Shown: positions 25,534 through 34,225 of the stretch, one piece after another
How the letters are laid out: each line of letters starts with the position of its first letter
Position numbering within the stretch: the first letter of the stretch is position 1
NCBI GenBank assembly: GCA_905236065.1
Contig: CAJONZ010000015.1
Span: 1-58,116, forward strand
DNA length: 58,116 bases
Direction of reading: 5' to 3'
Source: an uncultured Bacteroidaceae bacterium
GTDB taxonomy: Bacteria > Bacteroidota > Bacteroidia > Bacteroidales > Bacteroidaceae
Made by a program: the position numbers and the translations under genes
The notes under the pieces: generated by a model
What the model was told of the DNA's origin: nothing
Databases searched by the model: none
The model's input: only the letters and a program-made list of their open reading frames with translations

Positions 25534-26655
25534 CTAATTTTTCTCCCCTATTGAAGGAGAGGAACTTACGATGACTCCAGCCTTTACATTGAAAATCTTA
25601 AACTCGCCGTCGGCTCTTTCCAAGATTTGGTCGAGATTTTCCCGGTTGGTGTCGGTGATGAAGATTTGTCCGAAGTCGGGTTGGGAGAGGAGTCGGATGA
25701 TGTTCTCCATCCGGGTGGCATCGAGTTTGTCGAAAATGTCGTCCAACAAAATGATGGGCGTGGTTTGGCTGCCGGTATGCTTCAGGAAGTTGAATTGGGC
25801 GAGGCGCAGGGCGATGAGATAGGTTTTGTTCTGCCCCTGCGACCCTTCCTGCTTGATGGGGAAGCCGCTGAGGCACATTTCCAAGTCGTCCTTGTGGATT
25901 CCGTGCAGCGAGTACCCCATGATGCGGTCTTTGGGCCGTCCTACCTGTATGATGTCCAGGAGGTCGCCCCGTTGGGCATGACTGATGTATCGGAGGCTGA
26001 CTTGCTCGCTCTCAGCCGTGATGCTTTCGTGAATCTGCTGAAAGACAGGGATGAACTCCTCCACGAATGCTGCTCGTTTCCTGTAAATCTTCTCTCCGTA
26101 AGTGGCCATCATTTCCTCATAGACGCAGAGAATGTCAAGGTTGGGCTCCTCGTCGGCCTTTAGCATGGTGTTCCGCTGCATCAGCGCTTTGTTGTAGGCC
26201 GTGAGGGCCGTAATGTACTCCCTGTCGTATTGGGAGATAACGACATCCATGAATTTGCGGCGCTGGTCGCTGCCTCCCAGAATCAGTTCCGTGTCGTTGG
26301 GGGAGACCATCACCAAGGGGAGCAGTCCGATGTGCTCGGAGAGCCGCTTGTATTCCTTCTTGTTGCGTCGCACATGCTTTTTCTGATGGGCTTTCAGGCC
26401 GACCGAAATGTCCTCCTCCGTGCCGTTCAGGTCGTAGATTCCCTGTACCATCATCATGTCCTGTCCGTGCCGGATGTTGAGCGAGTCGATGCTACAGGCG
26501 GTGCTTTTGGCAAAGGAGAGGAAGTGGATGGCATCGAGCAGGTTCGTCTTCCCCTCACCGTTTTGGCCGATGAGGCAGTTGATTTTGCTGGACGGCGAAA
26601 TGTCCGCCTCGGCGATGTTTCGGTAATTGAGAACCGAGAGTTTTTTCAGAATCAT
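25534..26655 (-). CDS. recF: DNA replication/repair protein RecF
   Basis: SMC-like ATPase that loads RecA at gaps with RecO and RecR. The 373 residues match the family. Walker A GQNGEGKT is at 30-37, the ABC-type signature region SEGQ-like (KQEGSQGQNKTYLIALRLAQ) lies near residue 270, and Walker B PIILLDDIFDKLD follows. The start MILKKLSVLNYRNI is the conserved RecF N-terminus. A -7 promoter element ends only 4 bases before this ATG, so the transcript may be leaderless. DUF721 follows on the same strand. Confidence 0.96.
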   Translation of the reverse strand: MILKKLSVLNYRNIAEADISPSSKINCLIGQNGEGKTNLLDAIHFLSFAKSTACSIDSLNIRHGQDMMMVQGIYDLNGTEEDISVGLKAHQKKHVRRNKKEYKRLSEHIGLLPLVMVSPNDTELILGGSDQRRKFMDVVISQYDREYITALTAYNKALMQRNTMLKADEEPNLDILCVYEEMMATYGEKIYRKRAAFVEEFIPVFQQIHESITAESEQVSLRYISHAQRGDLLDIIQVGRPKDRIMGYSLHGIHKDDLEMCLSGFPIKQEGSQGQNKTYLIALRLAQFNFLKHTGSQTTPIILLDDIFDKLDATRMENIIRLLSQPDFGQIFITDTNRENLDQILERADGEFKIFNVKAGVIVSSSPSIGEKN

Positions 26656-26659
26656 GCGA

Positions 26660-26667
26660 CAAAGTTA
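26660..26667 (-). promoter_or_regulatory. -7 element immediately before recF
   Basis: The minus strand reads TAACTTTG, then four bases, then the recF ATG. Transcription starting about 7 bases after the element would begin at or next to the start codon. Confidence 0.5.
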
Positions 26668-26689
26668 TGAAATTTTTGTAGGAAAATAG

Positions 26690-26719
26690 TTGTAGAGTCG
26701 TATAAAATTACTAATTTTG
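26690..26719 (+). promoter_or_regulatory. Promoter of tRNA-Gly
   Basis: TTG (26690-26692), 19 bases, then TAATTTTG (26712-26719), ending 16 bases before the mature tRNA 5' end. The spacing matches the Bacteroidetes consensus. Confidence 0.6.
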
Positions 26720-26735
26720 CAACGATTTTGGGTTT

Positions 26736-26808
26736 GCGATAGTAGCTCAGTTGGTAGAGCATTGGCTTCCCAAGCCGAGGGTCGCGGGTTCGAGTCCCGT
26801 CTGTCGCT
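26736..26808 (+). tRNA. tRNA-Gly (anticodon CCC)
   Basis: A 73-base cloverleaf. The acceptor stem is GCGATAG/CTGTCGC, the D-arm GCTC-AGTTGGTA-GAGC, the anticodon arm TTGGC-TTCCCAA-GCCGA with anticodon CCC, the variable loop GGGTC and the T-arm GCGGG-TTCGAGT-CCCGT. The discriminator base is T, as expected for glycine. CCA is not encoded. It reads GGG codons. It lies 23 bases upstream of the antiporter gene and may share its promoter. Confidence 0.95.
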
Positions 26809-26831
26809 CAAAATATAGGCGTGGTAATAAT

Positions 26832-28214
26832 ATGTTGCTGACTACCTTATTCATCGTGTCGGTGTTGCTTTTTGCCTTTGTGGTCATGAGCACCGAACAG
26901 TTTAACCATCTAAACCGGGCCGCAGTTGCAATGTGTTGTGGCGTTGTGGTTTGGGTGGTTTACCTTCTTCACGCAGGTGATTACATTCGCCTGATGCATC
27001 CCGAAGAATATTCCTTTTTCCTTTCAGGCGTCCAGTCCAGCACAAGCTCTGTGAAGGAATTTGTTGCCAAAAACATCATTATCAACTACATTAGCGAAGC
27101 TTGCAGCGTAATTCTATTCCTGATTGCCACGAACACCATCGTCGAAGTGCTGCATAACAACGGTGTCTTTGACTCACTGGTGAATTGGTTGCGGATGCGC
27201 AACAGCCGTTTGTTCCTCTGGATTATATCCTTTCTGACCTTCATCCTTTCGGCCAACGTCGATAACCTGACTACGGTTGTGCTGATGATGGGCATTATGG
27301 GCAATATCGTCCGCTCACACTACCAGCGTGTGGTCTATGCCTGCTCCATCATGGTTTCTGCCATGCTGGGCGGTTGCTTCACGGTGATTGGCGACATGAC
27401 TTCGCTCATGCTTTGGGTGCGTGGATTGGTGACCCCCACCATGTTCTCTGCGGGTTTGTTCCTGCCTGCGTTGACGAGTCTGTGCGTCTTTAATTTCCTG
27501 ATTGAAAAACGCCTGAAGGGTGGGGTGGAAGTCGTTTCTGTCTTCTCACGCTACAATGGCGACGACTCTTATCTGGCCGCCTGGCAGAAAATCTTGCTTT
27601 TGCTCATTGGCATCGGCGGCCTGTGGTTCATTCCCACGTTTCACTATATTACCCAACTGCCTCCTTTCCTGGGTGCACTCACCGTCCTTGCTTTGATGTG
27701 GATGATCGAGGGGCTTTTCAACCTGGAGCGCAACGGTAATGTCCTGTTGGTACAACGTCATTATTTCCGGAACACGGAGTTCATCGGTATGCGTATGATT
27801 CTCTACTTCCTGGGTGTCACCCTCTGTGTGGGTGCGTTGACCGAATGTGGTGCCCTCTCCTACGTGGGCGGTTGGCTTTCCACTAATATAAATAATGTAT
27901 ATATATACGGAGGCCTGACGGGCTTGCTCTCCAGCATCCTGGACAATGTCCCCCTGATGATGCTGGGCATGAACCTTTTTCCTCTTGATGCCCAAGCAGG
28001 TTCAGTCTCAGAGTTCGCTTTGAATGGTACCTATTGGCAGTTGCTTTCTTTCTGCTGTGCAATGGGTGGTTCAATCCTGTTTATCGGGACATTGGCCGGA
28101 CAGGCTGTTCTCCAGGTAGAGAAAATGCACTTCGGCTGGATGCTCCGTCACTATTCCTGGCGTGTGTTCTTGGCTTGGTGCGCTGGGCTTTTGGTCTTCT
28201 GGCTGATACATTAA
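26832..28214 (+). CDS. NhaD-like sodium:proton antiporter
   Basis: Inner-membrane ion transporter of the NhaD / ion-transporter superfamily with about 12 hydrophobic segments in 460 residues. The two conserved acidic re-entrant segments appear in ILSANVDNLTTVVLMMG and LLSSILDNVPLMMLGMN, which is why I favour NhaD over a dicarboxylate carrier. I chose ATG 26832. An in-frame start at 26751 would lie inside the tRNA gene and is rejected. miaA starts 2 bases after its stop. With Rnf and a Na+-type V-ATPase in the same window, a role in the sodium cycle is likely but inferred. Confidence 0.82.
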   Translation: MLLTTLFIVSVLLFAFVVMSTEQFNHLNRAAVAMCCGVVVWVVYLLHAGDYIRLMHPEEYSFFLSGVQSSTSSVKEFVAKNIIINYISEACSVILFLIATNTIVEVLHNNGVFDSLVNWLRMRNSRLFLWIISFLTFILSANVDNLTTVVLMMGIMGNIVRSHYQRVVYACSIMVSAMLGGCFTVIGDMTSLMLWVRGLVTPTMFSAGLFLPALTSLCVFNFLIEKRLKGGVEVVSVFSRYNGDDSYLAAWQKILLLLIGIGGLWFIPTFHYITQLPPFLGALTVLALMWMIEGLFNLERNGNVLLVQRHYFRNTEFIGMRMILYFLGVTLCVGALTECGALSYVGGWLSTNINNVYIYGGLTGLLSSILDNVPLMMLGMNLFPLDAQAGSVSEFALNGTYWQLLSFCCAMGGSILFIGTLAGQAVLQVEKMHFGWMLRHYSWRVFLAWCAGLLVFWLIH

Positions 28215-28216
28215 GC

Positions 28217-28969
28217 ATGAACGTTCTCACCATACTTGGTCCTACGGCTTGTGGCAAAACAACCTTTGCCACCCAGTTGGCATTGCGTCTCGACGGAGAG
28301 ATTATCAGTGCAGACAGCCGTCAGGTTTTCCGTCGGATGGACATCGGGACGGGGAAAGACTTGGCCGACTATGAGATTGACGGCCATCACATTCCTTACC
28401 ACCTGATTGACATTGCGGAGCCAGGTACCCGCTACAGCGTCTATCGCTTTCAGCAAGATTTCCATGCCGCCTACAACGACATCCTGTCAAGGGGCAAGAC
28501 ACCGATTCTTTGTGGCGGAACGGGGCTGTATATTGAGAGCGTGATCAAGGGCTATGAGTTTGACGGTCGCCTGTTGCCCCCCTTGCGTAGCCTGAACATC
28601 GGACTGTTGATTGACCGTGACGAACGTCGCCGAAAAATCTCTGCACGTTTGCGCACTCGTCTTGAGGAGGGCATGGTGGAGGAAGTGCAGGGACTGATTG
28701 ACAGCGGTGTCCCGACGGATGCACTCATCCGCTACGGACTTGAATATAAATACGTCACACTATACCTGCTTGGCAAACTCTCCTACGACGAGATGTTCCG
28801 TCTGCTCGAAATAGCCATCCATCAGTTTGCGAAACGTCAGATGACTTGGTTTCGGGGTATGGAGGAGCGGCGCGGAGTGCCAATCCATTGGATACGTTGT
28901 GATTTACCAATAAAAGAAAGAATAGAAATAGTAGAAGATTTATGGCAGAAACAACTAACGAGCGAATGA
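28217..28969 (+). CDS. miaA: Compact MiaA-like tRNA dimethylallyltransferase
   Basis: Would transfer dimethylallyl to A37 of tRNAs reading UNN codons. The core is clear: P-loop GPTACGKT (8-15), EIISADSRQVFRRMDIGTGKD, HHIPYHLIDIAEPG, PILCGGTGLYIESVIKGY, and the C-terminal FAKRQMTWFR. The protein has only 250 residues against about 300. The insertion domain normally between the GGTGLY segment and the late nucleotide-binding strand, including the RVIRALE motif, is missing, so the chain runs straight to LNIGLLIDRDERRRKI. It may be a second, minimal paralogue. ATG 28217 follows the antiporter stop by 2 bases; its end overlaps the lipid kinase gene. Confidence 0.78.
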   Translation: MNVLTILGPTACGKTTFATQLALRLDGEIISADSRQVFRRMDIGTGKDLADYEIDGHHIPYHLIDIAEPGTRYSVYRFQQDFHAAYNDILSRGKTPILCGGTGLYIESVIKGYEFDGRLLPPLRSLNIGLLIDRDERRRKISARLRTRLEEGMVEEVQGLIDSGVPTDALIRYGLEYKYVTLYLLGKLSYDEMFRLLEIAIHQFAKRQMTWFRGMEERRGVPIHWIRCDLPIKERIEIVEDLWQKQLTSE

Positions 28970-29943
28970 TGAACCAGCAGGAAGCGGGCTTTGACGAGCG
29001 TGCGGAAATGCGCCGAAGTCAGTTGAACAGTCGTTGGGGAGTTGTGTATAGTTCACATTCGGGTTCTCATAAGGCACATAAGCGCTGGGCGAACATCCGT
29101 GCATACATGCAGCAAAAGGGCGTCCAGTACGATTTCGTTCAGTCGGAGTCCTATGGTTCCGTCGAGCGATTGACCACGATGCTCTGTCAGAACGGCTACC
29201 ACACCATTGTCATTGTAGGAGGTGACGGAGCCTTGAATGATGCCATCAATGCGGTGATGAACAACCGTGAATCTTTGCCCGACGACTTTGCCCTGGGTAC
29301 CATCCCCAACGGCATTGGCAACGACTTTGCCCGCTTCTGGGGCTTTTCGGACGAGAATTATCGTCAGACGGTGGATAGCCTGATTGCCCATCGTACCCGG
29401 AAGGTGGATGTGGCCTACTGTGTCTATCAGGACGACACCATTCCGCAGAAACGCTACTTCCTTGATTGCATGAACATCGGGCTGGGAGCAAAGCTCATCA
29501 AGGGCACCAACGATGCGGCTCGTCTTATCGGTTCCAAACGTTTATCCATTATCCCTGCTTTGCTGACCCGTATCTTTGAGCGAAAATCCTTCAAATTCAA
29601 GATAAAAATAGATACGGAAGAGATTGAAGGCGAGTATATGTCGGTCTGCATCGGCAATGCTTTGGGCTACGGACAGACCCCCAATGCCGTTCCGTATAGC
29701 GGCTTTCTGGACATTTCTGCCATTACACGACCAAAGTGGTGGCAACTGTTTGAAGGTTTCTGGCTACTGGGCAAGGGACGTTTCCTCAACTATAAGAATG
29801 TACACCCCTATCGTGCCAGCAAAATTGTCATTGAGGAATGTGAGAAAGCCTCCGTCAGTTTGGATGGCCTTTACCTGCATGGCAAAGGCTTTACACCCAT
29901 GAAGATTGGCTTGGAGCGTGAAGCTTTCAGTTTCATTATCTGA
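28942..29943 (+). CDS. Diacylglycerol/lipid kinase family protein
   Basis: ATP-dependent lipid kinase of the DAGK catalytic/LCB5-YegS family. The nucleotide-binding GGDGALNDAINAVM starts at about residue 93, followed by LGTIPNGIGNDFAR, both hallmarks. The C-terminal beta-sandwich runs from about residue 150 to the end. The lipid substrate is unknown; Bacteroidetes make sphingolipids, so a ceramide- or diacylglycerol-type substrate is possible. The gene overlaps miaA by 28 bases. An alternative start at ATG 28966 would give the 4-base ATGA overlap used elsewhere here and would remove eight non-conserved residues. Confidence 0.85.
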   Translation: MAETTNERMMNQQEAGFDERAEMRRSQLNSRWGVVYSSHSGSHKAHKRWANIRAYMQQKGVQYDFVQSESYGSVERLTTMLCQNGYHTIVIVGGDGALNDAINAVMNNRESLPDDFALGTIPNGIGNDFARFWGFSDENYRQTVDSLIAHRTRKVDVAYCVYQDDTIPQKRYFLDCMNIGLGAKLIKGTNDAARLIGSKRLSIIPALLTRIFERKSFKFKIKIDTEEIEGEYMSVCIGNALGYGQTPNAVPYSGFLDISAITRPKWWQLFEGFWLLGKGRFLNYKNVHPYRASKIVIEECEKASVSLDGLYLHGKGFTPMKIGLEREAFSFII

Positions 29944-29952
29944 TTTGTCAGT

Positions 29953-30663
29953 TTATCCAATCTTGCTTATCTTCTTGATTTGTTCCTCGTCTATCAGCTT
30001 AATCTTCCGACCGTCAATGGCAACGATGTGCTCGTTGGCAAAAGCTGAGAGGGTGCGGATGGCGTTCGACGTGGTCATGTTGGAAAGGTTGGCAAGGTCT
30101 TCGCGTGAGAGGTAAATAGAGAGTGTGGCGCCGTCCTCCTCCAGTCCGTAGCAGTCTTTCAGGAAAAGCAGGGCTTCGGCCAGACGTCCCCGGATGTGTT
30201 TTTGGGTCAGGTTGACGGTGCGTTGGTCGCTGCTGCCCAGTTCGATGGAAAGCAGACGTACAAAGAACAGGGCGAGCTTCAGGTTTGTCTTAGTCCATTT
30301 GTCCACCAACTCCATGGGAATCAGGCACAGGGTTGACGACTCAAAGGCTGCTGCCGCAGTCACATAGTTTTGGTTGGCAAAGTAGGCCCTGTAGCCAAAA
30401 AATTCCACAGGCTTTATCACACGGATAATCTGTGTACGGCCTCCAACTCCATCCTTATACACCTTTACTTTTCCGCTGAGCAGGCAGTGGAAGTAGAGGG
30501 GAACATCCCCCTCTTTGTACATGATTTGGTTCTTCTTGAAATGGCGGATGGAAAGGTGGTATTTCAGTTCCTCGACTTGCTCAAAATCGAGCAATTCGAT
30601 GATAGGAGCCAGATGTTCCATGAGGTCTGACATTGCTATCGTTTCCTGTCTCTTTTTTACCAT
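29953..30663 (-). CDS. Crp/Fnr family transcriptional regulator
   Basis: A 236-residue regulator with an N-terminal cyclic-nucleotide-binding-like domain (about 20-140, with FKKNQIMYKEGDVPLYFHCLLSGKVKVY) and a C-terminal winged helix (YLSREDLANLSNMTTSNAIRTLSAF). The Fnr cysteines are absent, so it is not an oxygen-sensing Fe-S type, and the ligand is unknown. It converges on the lipid kinase gene with 9 bases between stops and is divergent from the glycogen operon across a 268-base region with promoters on both strands, so it could regulate that operon. That is an inference from position. Confidence 0.87.
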   Translation of the reverse strand: MVKKRQETIAMSDLMEHLAPIIELLDFEQVEELKYHLSIRHFKKNQIMYKEGDVPLYFHCLLSGKVKVYKDGVGGRTQIIRVIKPVEFFGYRAYFANQNYVTAAAAFESSTLCLIPMELVDKWTKTNLKLALFFVRLLSIELGSSDQRTVNLTQKHIRGRLAEALLFLKDCYGLEEDGATLSIYLSREDLANLSNMTTSNAIRTLSAFANEHIVAIDGRKIKLIDEEQIKKISKIG

Positions 30664-30688
30664 TTTAATACTTTTCGATTTTCGGTTG

Positions 30689-30696
30689 CAAAGTTA
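30689..30696 (-). promoter_or_regulatory. -7 element of the Crp/Fnr regulator gene
   Basis: The minus strand reads TAACTTTG, 25 bases upstream of the ATG at 30663. Confidence 0.55.
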
Positions 30697-30831
30697 GTGC
30701 TAAACTCCGAAAAAATGCAAGAAAATTGGTATTTTTGTGTTTTATAGCATGTTTTTTGAATTTGACGGACAAAAAAAACTAAAAAAGAATCAAAAAAAAC
30801 TCAATATCTTGTTTGTAAGAAATTAAATTGC

Positions 30832-30839
30832 TAATTTTG
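30832..30839 (+). promoter_or_regulatory. -7 element of the glycogen operon
   Basis: TAATTTTG matches TAnnTTTG. CTTG at 30808-30811 is 20 bases upstream and could be the -33 box; a TTTG at 30812-30815 gives a short 16-base spacing. The leader to the ATG at 30932 is about 90 bases, and I see no clear structure in it. Confidence 0.55.
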
Positions 30840-30931
30840 TTGGGTCAACATGTCGCTGCTCCAATCGTTTTGCCAGCCACATGGGGACAAATCCATACTA
30901 TGGACACTTTCATAAACCTTAAAATACAACT

Positions 30932-32875
30932 ATGAGTTATTTACGTTTTGACAAACCCCTGATGACCAATTTGCAGGAGTCTCTGCCAAAGGAGATTCTG
31001 CGTACAAACAAGTCGGGTGCGTATTCTTGCTCTTCAATCGTTGATTGCAATACGCGTAAATATCACGGATTGTTGGTGGTACCTGTACCAGAGATTGACG
31101 ACGACAACCATGTGCTGCTGTCCTCGCTCGACGAGACAGTCATTCAGCATGGTGCGCAGTTCAATCTGGGCCTTCACCGCTATGCCGGAGGCACTTATAG
31201 TCCTAACGGACATAAGTATATCCGTGAGTTTGAATGGGAAAAGCTTCCTACAACCATCTACCGTGTGGGAGGCGTAATTCTGAAGAAGGAGCGTGTGTTC
31301 CAGCACTTTGAGAACCGCATCCTGATTCGTTACACCCTGCTCGACGCACACTCGGTAACCACCCTTCGCCTGCGTCCCTTCCTGGCTTTCCGCTCCGTGA
31401 AGAAATGTACCCACGAAAACGGAATGGCCAACCGCGAGTACAAGGTGGTCGATAACGGAATCTCCACCTGCATGTATGCCGGCTATCCCGAACTGTTCAT
31501 GCAGCTGAACAAGAAGAACGATTTCATTTATGACCCCAACTGGTATCGCGGCATCGAGTATCAGAAGGAAATGGAATTGGGCTACGAGTTCAAGGAAGAC
31601 CTCTACGTGCCGGGCTATTTCGAGTTCGACATCAAGAAGGGCGAGAGCGTTGTCTTTTCTGCCGGAGTCAGCGAACTCAAGACCAACCAGCTGAAGAAAC
31701 TCTTCGATCATGAGTACGAAGTACACGTGCCTCGTGAGAATTTCCAATCCTGCCTGATTAATGCAGCCCACCAATTCCACTACGAGAAAGACGGCGAGAA
31801 CTACATCATTGCCGGCTATCCGTGGTTCAAGTGCCGTGCCCGCGACATGTTTATCGCCCTGCCCGGACTCACCCTGTCCATCGATGAGGTTGACTACTTC
31901 GAGCGCACTATGCAGACGGCAGAGAAGGCCATCAACGACTTTATCGCAGGCCGTCCACTCAGTGTTAATATCTCGGAATTTGAAAAACCCGACATCCTGC
32001 TCTGGGCCATTTGGTGCATCCAGCAATATGCCCGCCTCGTTTCGCAGGAAGAGGCTACCCGCAAATATGCAGCCTTGGTTGAGAAAATCGTCAATTTCAT
32101 CAAGGCTGACGGACACCCCAACCTGCAGCTCCACGAAAACGGCTTACTCTATACCAACGGTCGTGAGACACCAGCCACATGGATGAACTCCGAAGTGAAC
32201 GGCTATCCCTGCGTACCACGTTCTGGCTATGTGGTTGAAATCAATGCACTTTGGTATAACGCCCTGATGTTCTGTGCCGACATGCTCATTTCACAAGGTC
32301 GTGGCGGCGATGCCTCAGCGCTCACCCAGCTTGCCGACAAGACAGGCGTAAGCTTCAAGGAAACCTTCCTTAACCAGCACGGCTACTTGCTCGACTACGT
32401 TGATGATGGCTATATTTCTTGGAGTGTACGCCCCAACATGCTGATTGCTTCCTCTCTGGAATACTCTCCACTGACAACTCCCGAGAAGAAGAAGATTTTC
32501 GACATCTGTACTAAGGAACTGCTCACACCGAAGGGCATACGTTCACTCTCTCCGAAGTCAGGTGGCTATAACCCAATGTATGAAGGTGGCCAGCAGCAGC
32601 GCGACGCTGCCTACCATCAGGGCACCGTTTGGCCTTGGCTCTCAGGATTCTACTTGGAAACTTGCCTCAAGGTCTATAAGCACAGTGCCTTATCCTGGAT
32701 TGACCGCCATTTCGTCGGTCTGGAAGAGGAACTCTTCTATCATTGCATCGGTACGCTTCCCGAACTCTTCGACGGCAATCCGCCATTCCATGGCCGAGGT
32801 GCACTCTCCTTCGCCATGAACGTGGCCGCCGTTCTGCGTGTCAACAAGGTTCTTGCAAAATTCTATAACTATTAA
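30932..32875 (+). CDS. Glycogen debranching enzyme (amylo-alpha-1,6-glucosidase)
   Basis: Bacterial/archaeal-type glycogen debranching enzyme, which removes alpha-1,6 branch stubs from glycogen or limit dextrins. The 647 residues have an N-terminal beta domain (about 1-230, with DCNTRKYHGLLVVP) and a C-terminal (alpha/alpha)6 domain of the GDE family (about 260-640). The latter contains AGYPWFKCRARDMFIALPGL and YHQGTVWPWLSGFYLE. There is no signal peptide, so it acts in the cytoplasm on stored glycogen. It is the first gene of a three-gene cluster with a GT4 and a GH57 enzyme, a set conserved in Bacteroides. Confidence 0.93.
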   Translation: MSYLRFDKPLMTNLQESLPKEILRTNKSGAYSCSSIVDCNTRKYHGLLVVPVPEIDDDNHVLLSSLDETVIQHGAQFNLGLHRYAGGTYSPNGHKYIREFEWEKLPTTIYRVGGVILKKERVFQHFENRILIRYTLLDAHSVTTLRLRPFLAFRSVKKCTHENGMANREYKVVDNGISTCMYAGYPELFMQLNKKNDFIYDPNWYRGIEYQKEMELGYEFKEDLYVPGYFEFDIKKGESVVFSAGVSELKTNQLKKLFDHEYEVHVPRENFQSCLINAAHQFHYEKDGENYIIAGYPWFKCRARDMFIALPGLTLSIDEVDYFERTMQTAEKAINDFIAGRPLSVNISEFEKPDILLWAIWCIQQYARLVSQEEATRKYAALVEKIVNFIKADGHPNLQLHENGLLYTNGRETPATWMNSEVNGYPCVPRSGYVVEINALWYNALMFCADMLISQGRGGDASALTQLADKTGVSFKETFLNQHGYLLDYVDDGYISWSVRPNMLIASSLEYSPLTTPEKKKIFDICTKELLTPKGIRSLSPKSGGYNPMYEGGQQQRDAAYHQGTVWPWLSGFYLETCLKVYKHSALSWIDRHFVGLEEELFYHCIGTLPELFDGNPPFHGRGALSFAMNVAAVLRVNKVLAKFYNY

Positions 32876-32876
32876 T

Positions 32877-32884
32877 AAAGGAGG
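32877..32884 (+). promoter_or_regulatory. Strong Shine-Dalgarno sequence before the GT4 gene
   Basis: AAAGGAGG lies 10 bases before ATG 32895. Almost no other gene in this window has such a site; most starts are preceded by A/T-rich leaders, as is usual for Bacteroidetes. Confidence 0.7.
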
Positions 32885-32894
32885 ATAAGAATAT

Positions 32895-34169
32895 ATGAAA
32901 GTTATGATGTTTGGTTGGGAATTCCCACCTAAAATTTATGGCGGTCTTGCTGTTGCTTCCTATGGTATCACCAAGGGAATGGTAGAAGGTCAGCCAGATG
33001 CTGAGATTACATTCTGCCTCCCAAAGCCAACGGGCGAAGAAGAAAAGTTCCTGAGGATTATCAACATGAGCCAAGTGCCCGTGGCATGGCGTGACGTACA
33101 GTACGACCAAATCAAAGACCGTTTCGTAGGTCATACCGCAGAGGACTACTATCGTTTCCGCGACAACATCTACGCCGATTTCAACTACATGGGCGTTGAC
33201 GACCTCGGCTGTCTCCAGTTTGCAGGCGGCTATCCGTCCAATCTGCATGAGGAGATTAACAACTTCTCCATCATTGCCGGCGTATTGGCTCGCAGCGAGC
33301 AGTTCGACATCATCCATGCGCACGACTGGCTTACCTATCCAGCCGGTGTCCATGCCAAGATGGTTAGCGGAAAACCACTCTGCATCCACGTACATGCCAC
33401 CGACTTCGACCGTTCGCGTGGTAAAGTGAATCCCACCGTCTATTCCATCGAGAAAAACGGAATGGATCATGCTGACTGCATTATGTGTGTGTCTGAGCTT
33501 ACTCGCCAGACCGTCATCAAAGAATATCATCAGGATCCGCGCAAGTGCTTCGCCATGCACAACGCCGTTTATCCACTGCCACAGGAATACCTCGACATCC
33601 CACGGGTTGATAATGGCAAGGAGAAAGTAGTTACTTTCCTTGGACGTATCACCATGCAGAAAGGTCCTGAATACTTCATCGAGGCAGCCGACTTGGTCTG
33701 CAAGCGTTCCAAGAACATCCGTTTCTGCTTTGCTGGTTCTGGCGACAAATATTGGGAAATGGTCGATTTGGCAGCCGCCAAAGGCATTGCCGACCGTTGC
33801 CACTTCCCGGGATTCCAGCGAGGCAAGCAAGTGTATGAATGCTACAAAGCCAGCGATGTTTTTGTCATGCCGTCCGTTTCCGAGCCCTTTGGCATTGCAC
33901 CGCTTGAAGCCATGCAGTGCGGTACGCCCTGTATCATCTCCAAGCAGTCCGGCTGCGGCGAGATACTCGACAAGGTCATTAAAGTCGATTACTGGGACAT
34001 CAACGCCATGGCCGATGCCATTTACTCACTCTGCACCAACGAGGGCTTGCACCGCTACCTGCGCGAGGAGGGCTTGAAGGAGGTTGCCGAAATCACTTGG
34101 GTAAAGGTCGGTCATCGCATCCGCAAGCTCTACGATGAGTGCATCTACAACGGAGGCTTCATACACTAA
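32895..34169 (+). CDS. GT4-type glycosyltransferase, probable glycogen synthase
   Basis: Cytoplasmic GT-B fold glycosyltransferase of 424 residues. The N-terminal domain opens with FGWEFPPKIYGGLAVASYG, the substrate loop of glycogen/starch synthase-like enzymes, and HAHDWLTYPAG follows. The C-terminal domain has the GT4 signature VMPSVSEPFGIAPLEAMQCG with the E-x7-E pair. Its place between the debranching enzyme and the GH57 enzyme suggests a role in glycogen synthesis, presumably from a nucleotide sugar; the donor is not shown by sequence. It has an unusually good Shine-Dalgarno sequence. Confidence 0.88.
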   Translation: MKVMMFGWEFPPKIYGGLAVASYGITKGMVEGQPDAEITFCLPKPTGEEEKFLRIINMSQVPVAWRDVQYDQIKDRFVGHTAEDYYRFRDNIYADFNYMGVDDLGCLQFAGGYPSNLHEEINNFSIIAGVLARSEQFDIIHAHDWLTYPAGVHAKMVSGKPLCIHVHATDFDRSRGKVNPTVYSIEKNGMDHADCIMCVSELTRQTVIKEYHQDPRKCFAMHNAVYPLPQEYLDIPRVDNGKEKVVTFLGRITMQKGPEYFIEAADLVCKRSKNIRFCFAGSGDKYWEMVDLAAAKGIADRCHFPGFQRGKQVYECYKASDVFVMPSVSEPFGIAPLEAMQCGTPCIISKQSGCGEILDKVIKVDYWDINAMADAIYSLCTNEGLHRYLREEGLKEVAEITWVKVGHRIRKLYDECIYNGGFIH

Positions 34170-34225
34170 GCTATAACAACAGCTCACAAACTCAATAACT
34201 CAACAACTTAAAAAACTCAAAACTC

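Noticed and set aside
26751-26831. Upstream extension of the NhaD-like protein by 27 residues
   Set aside because: The extension would begin inside tRNA-Gly and encode tRNA sequence. ATG 26832 gives a normal membrane-protein N-terminus.
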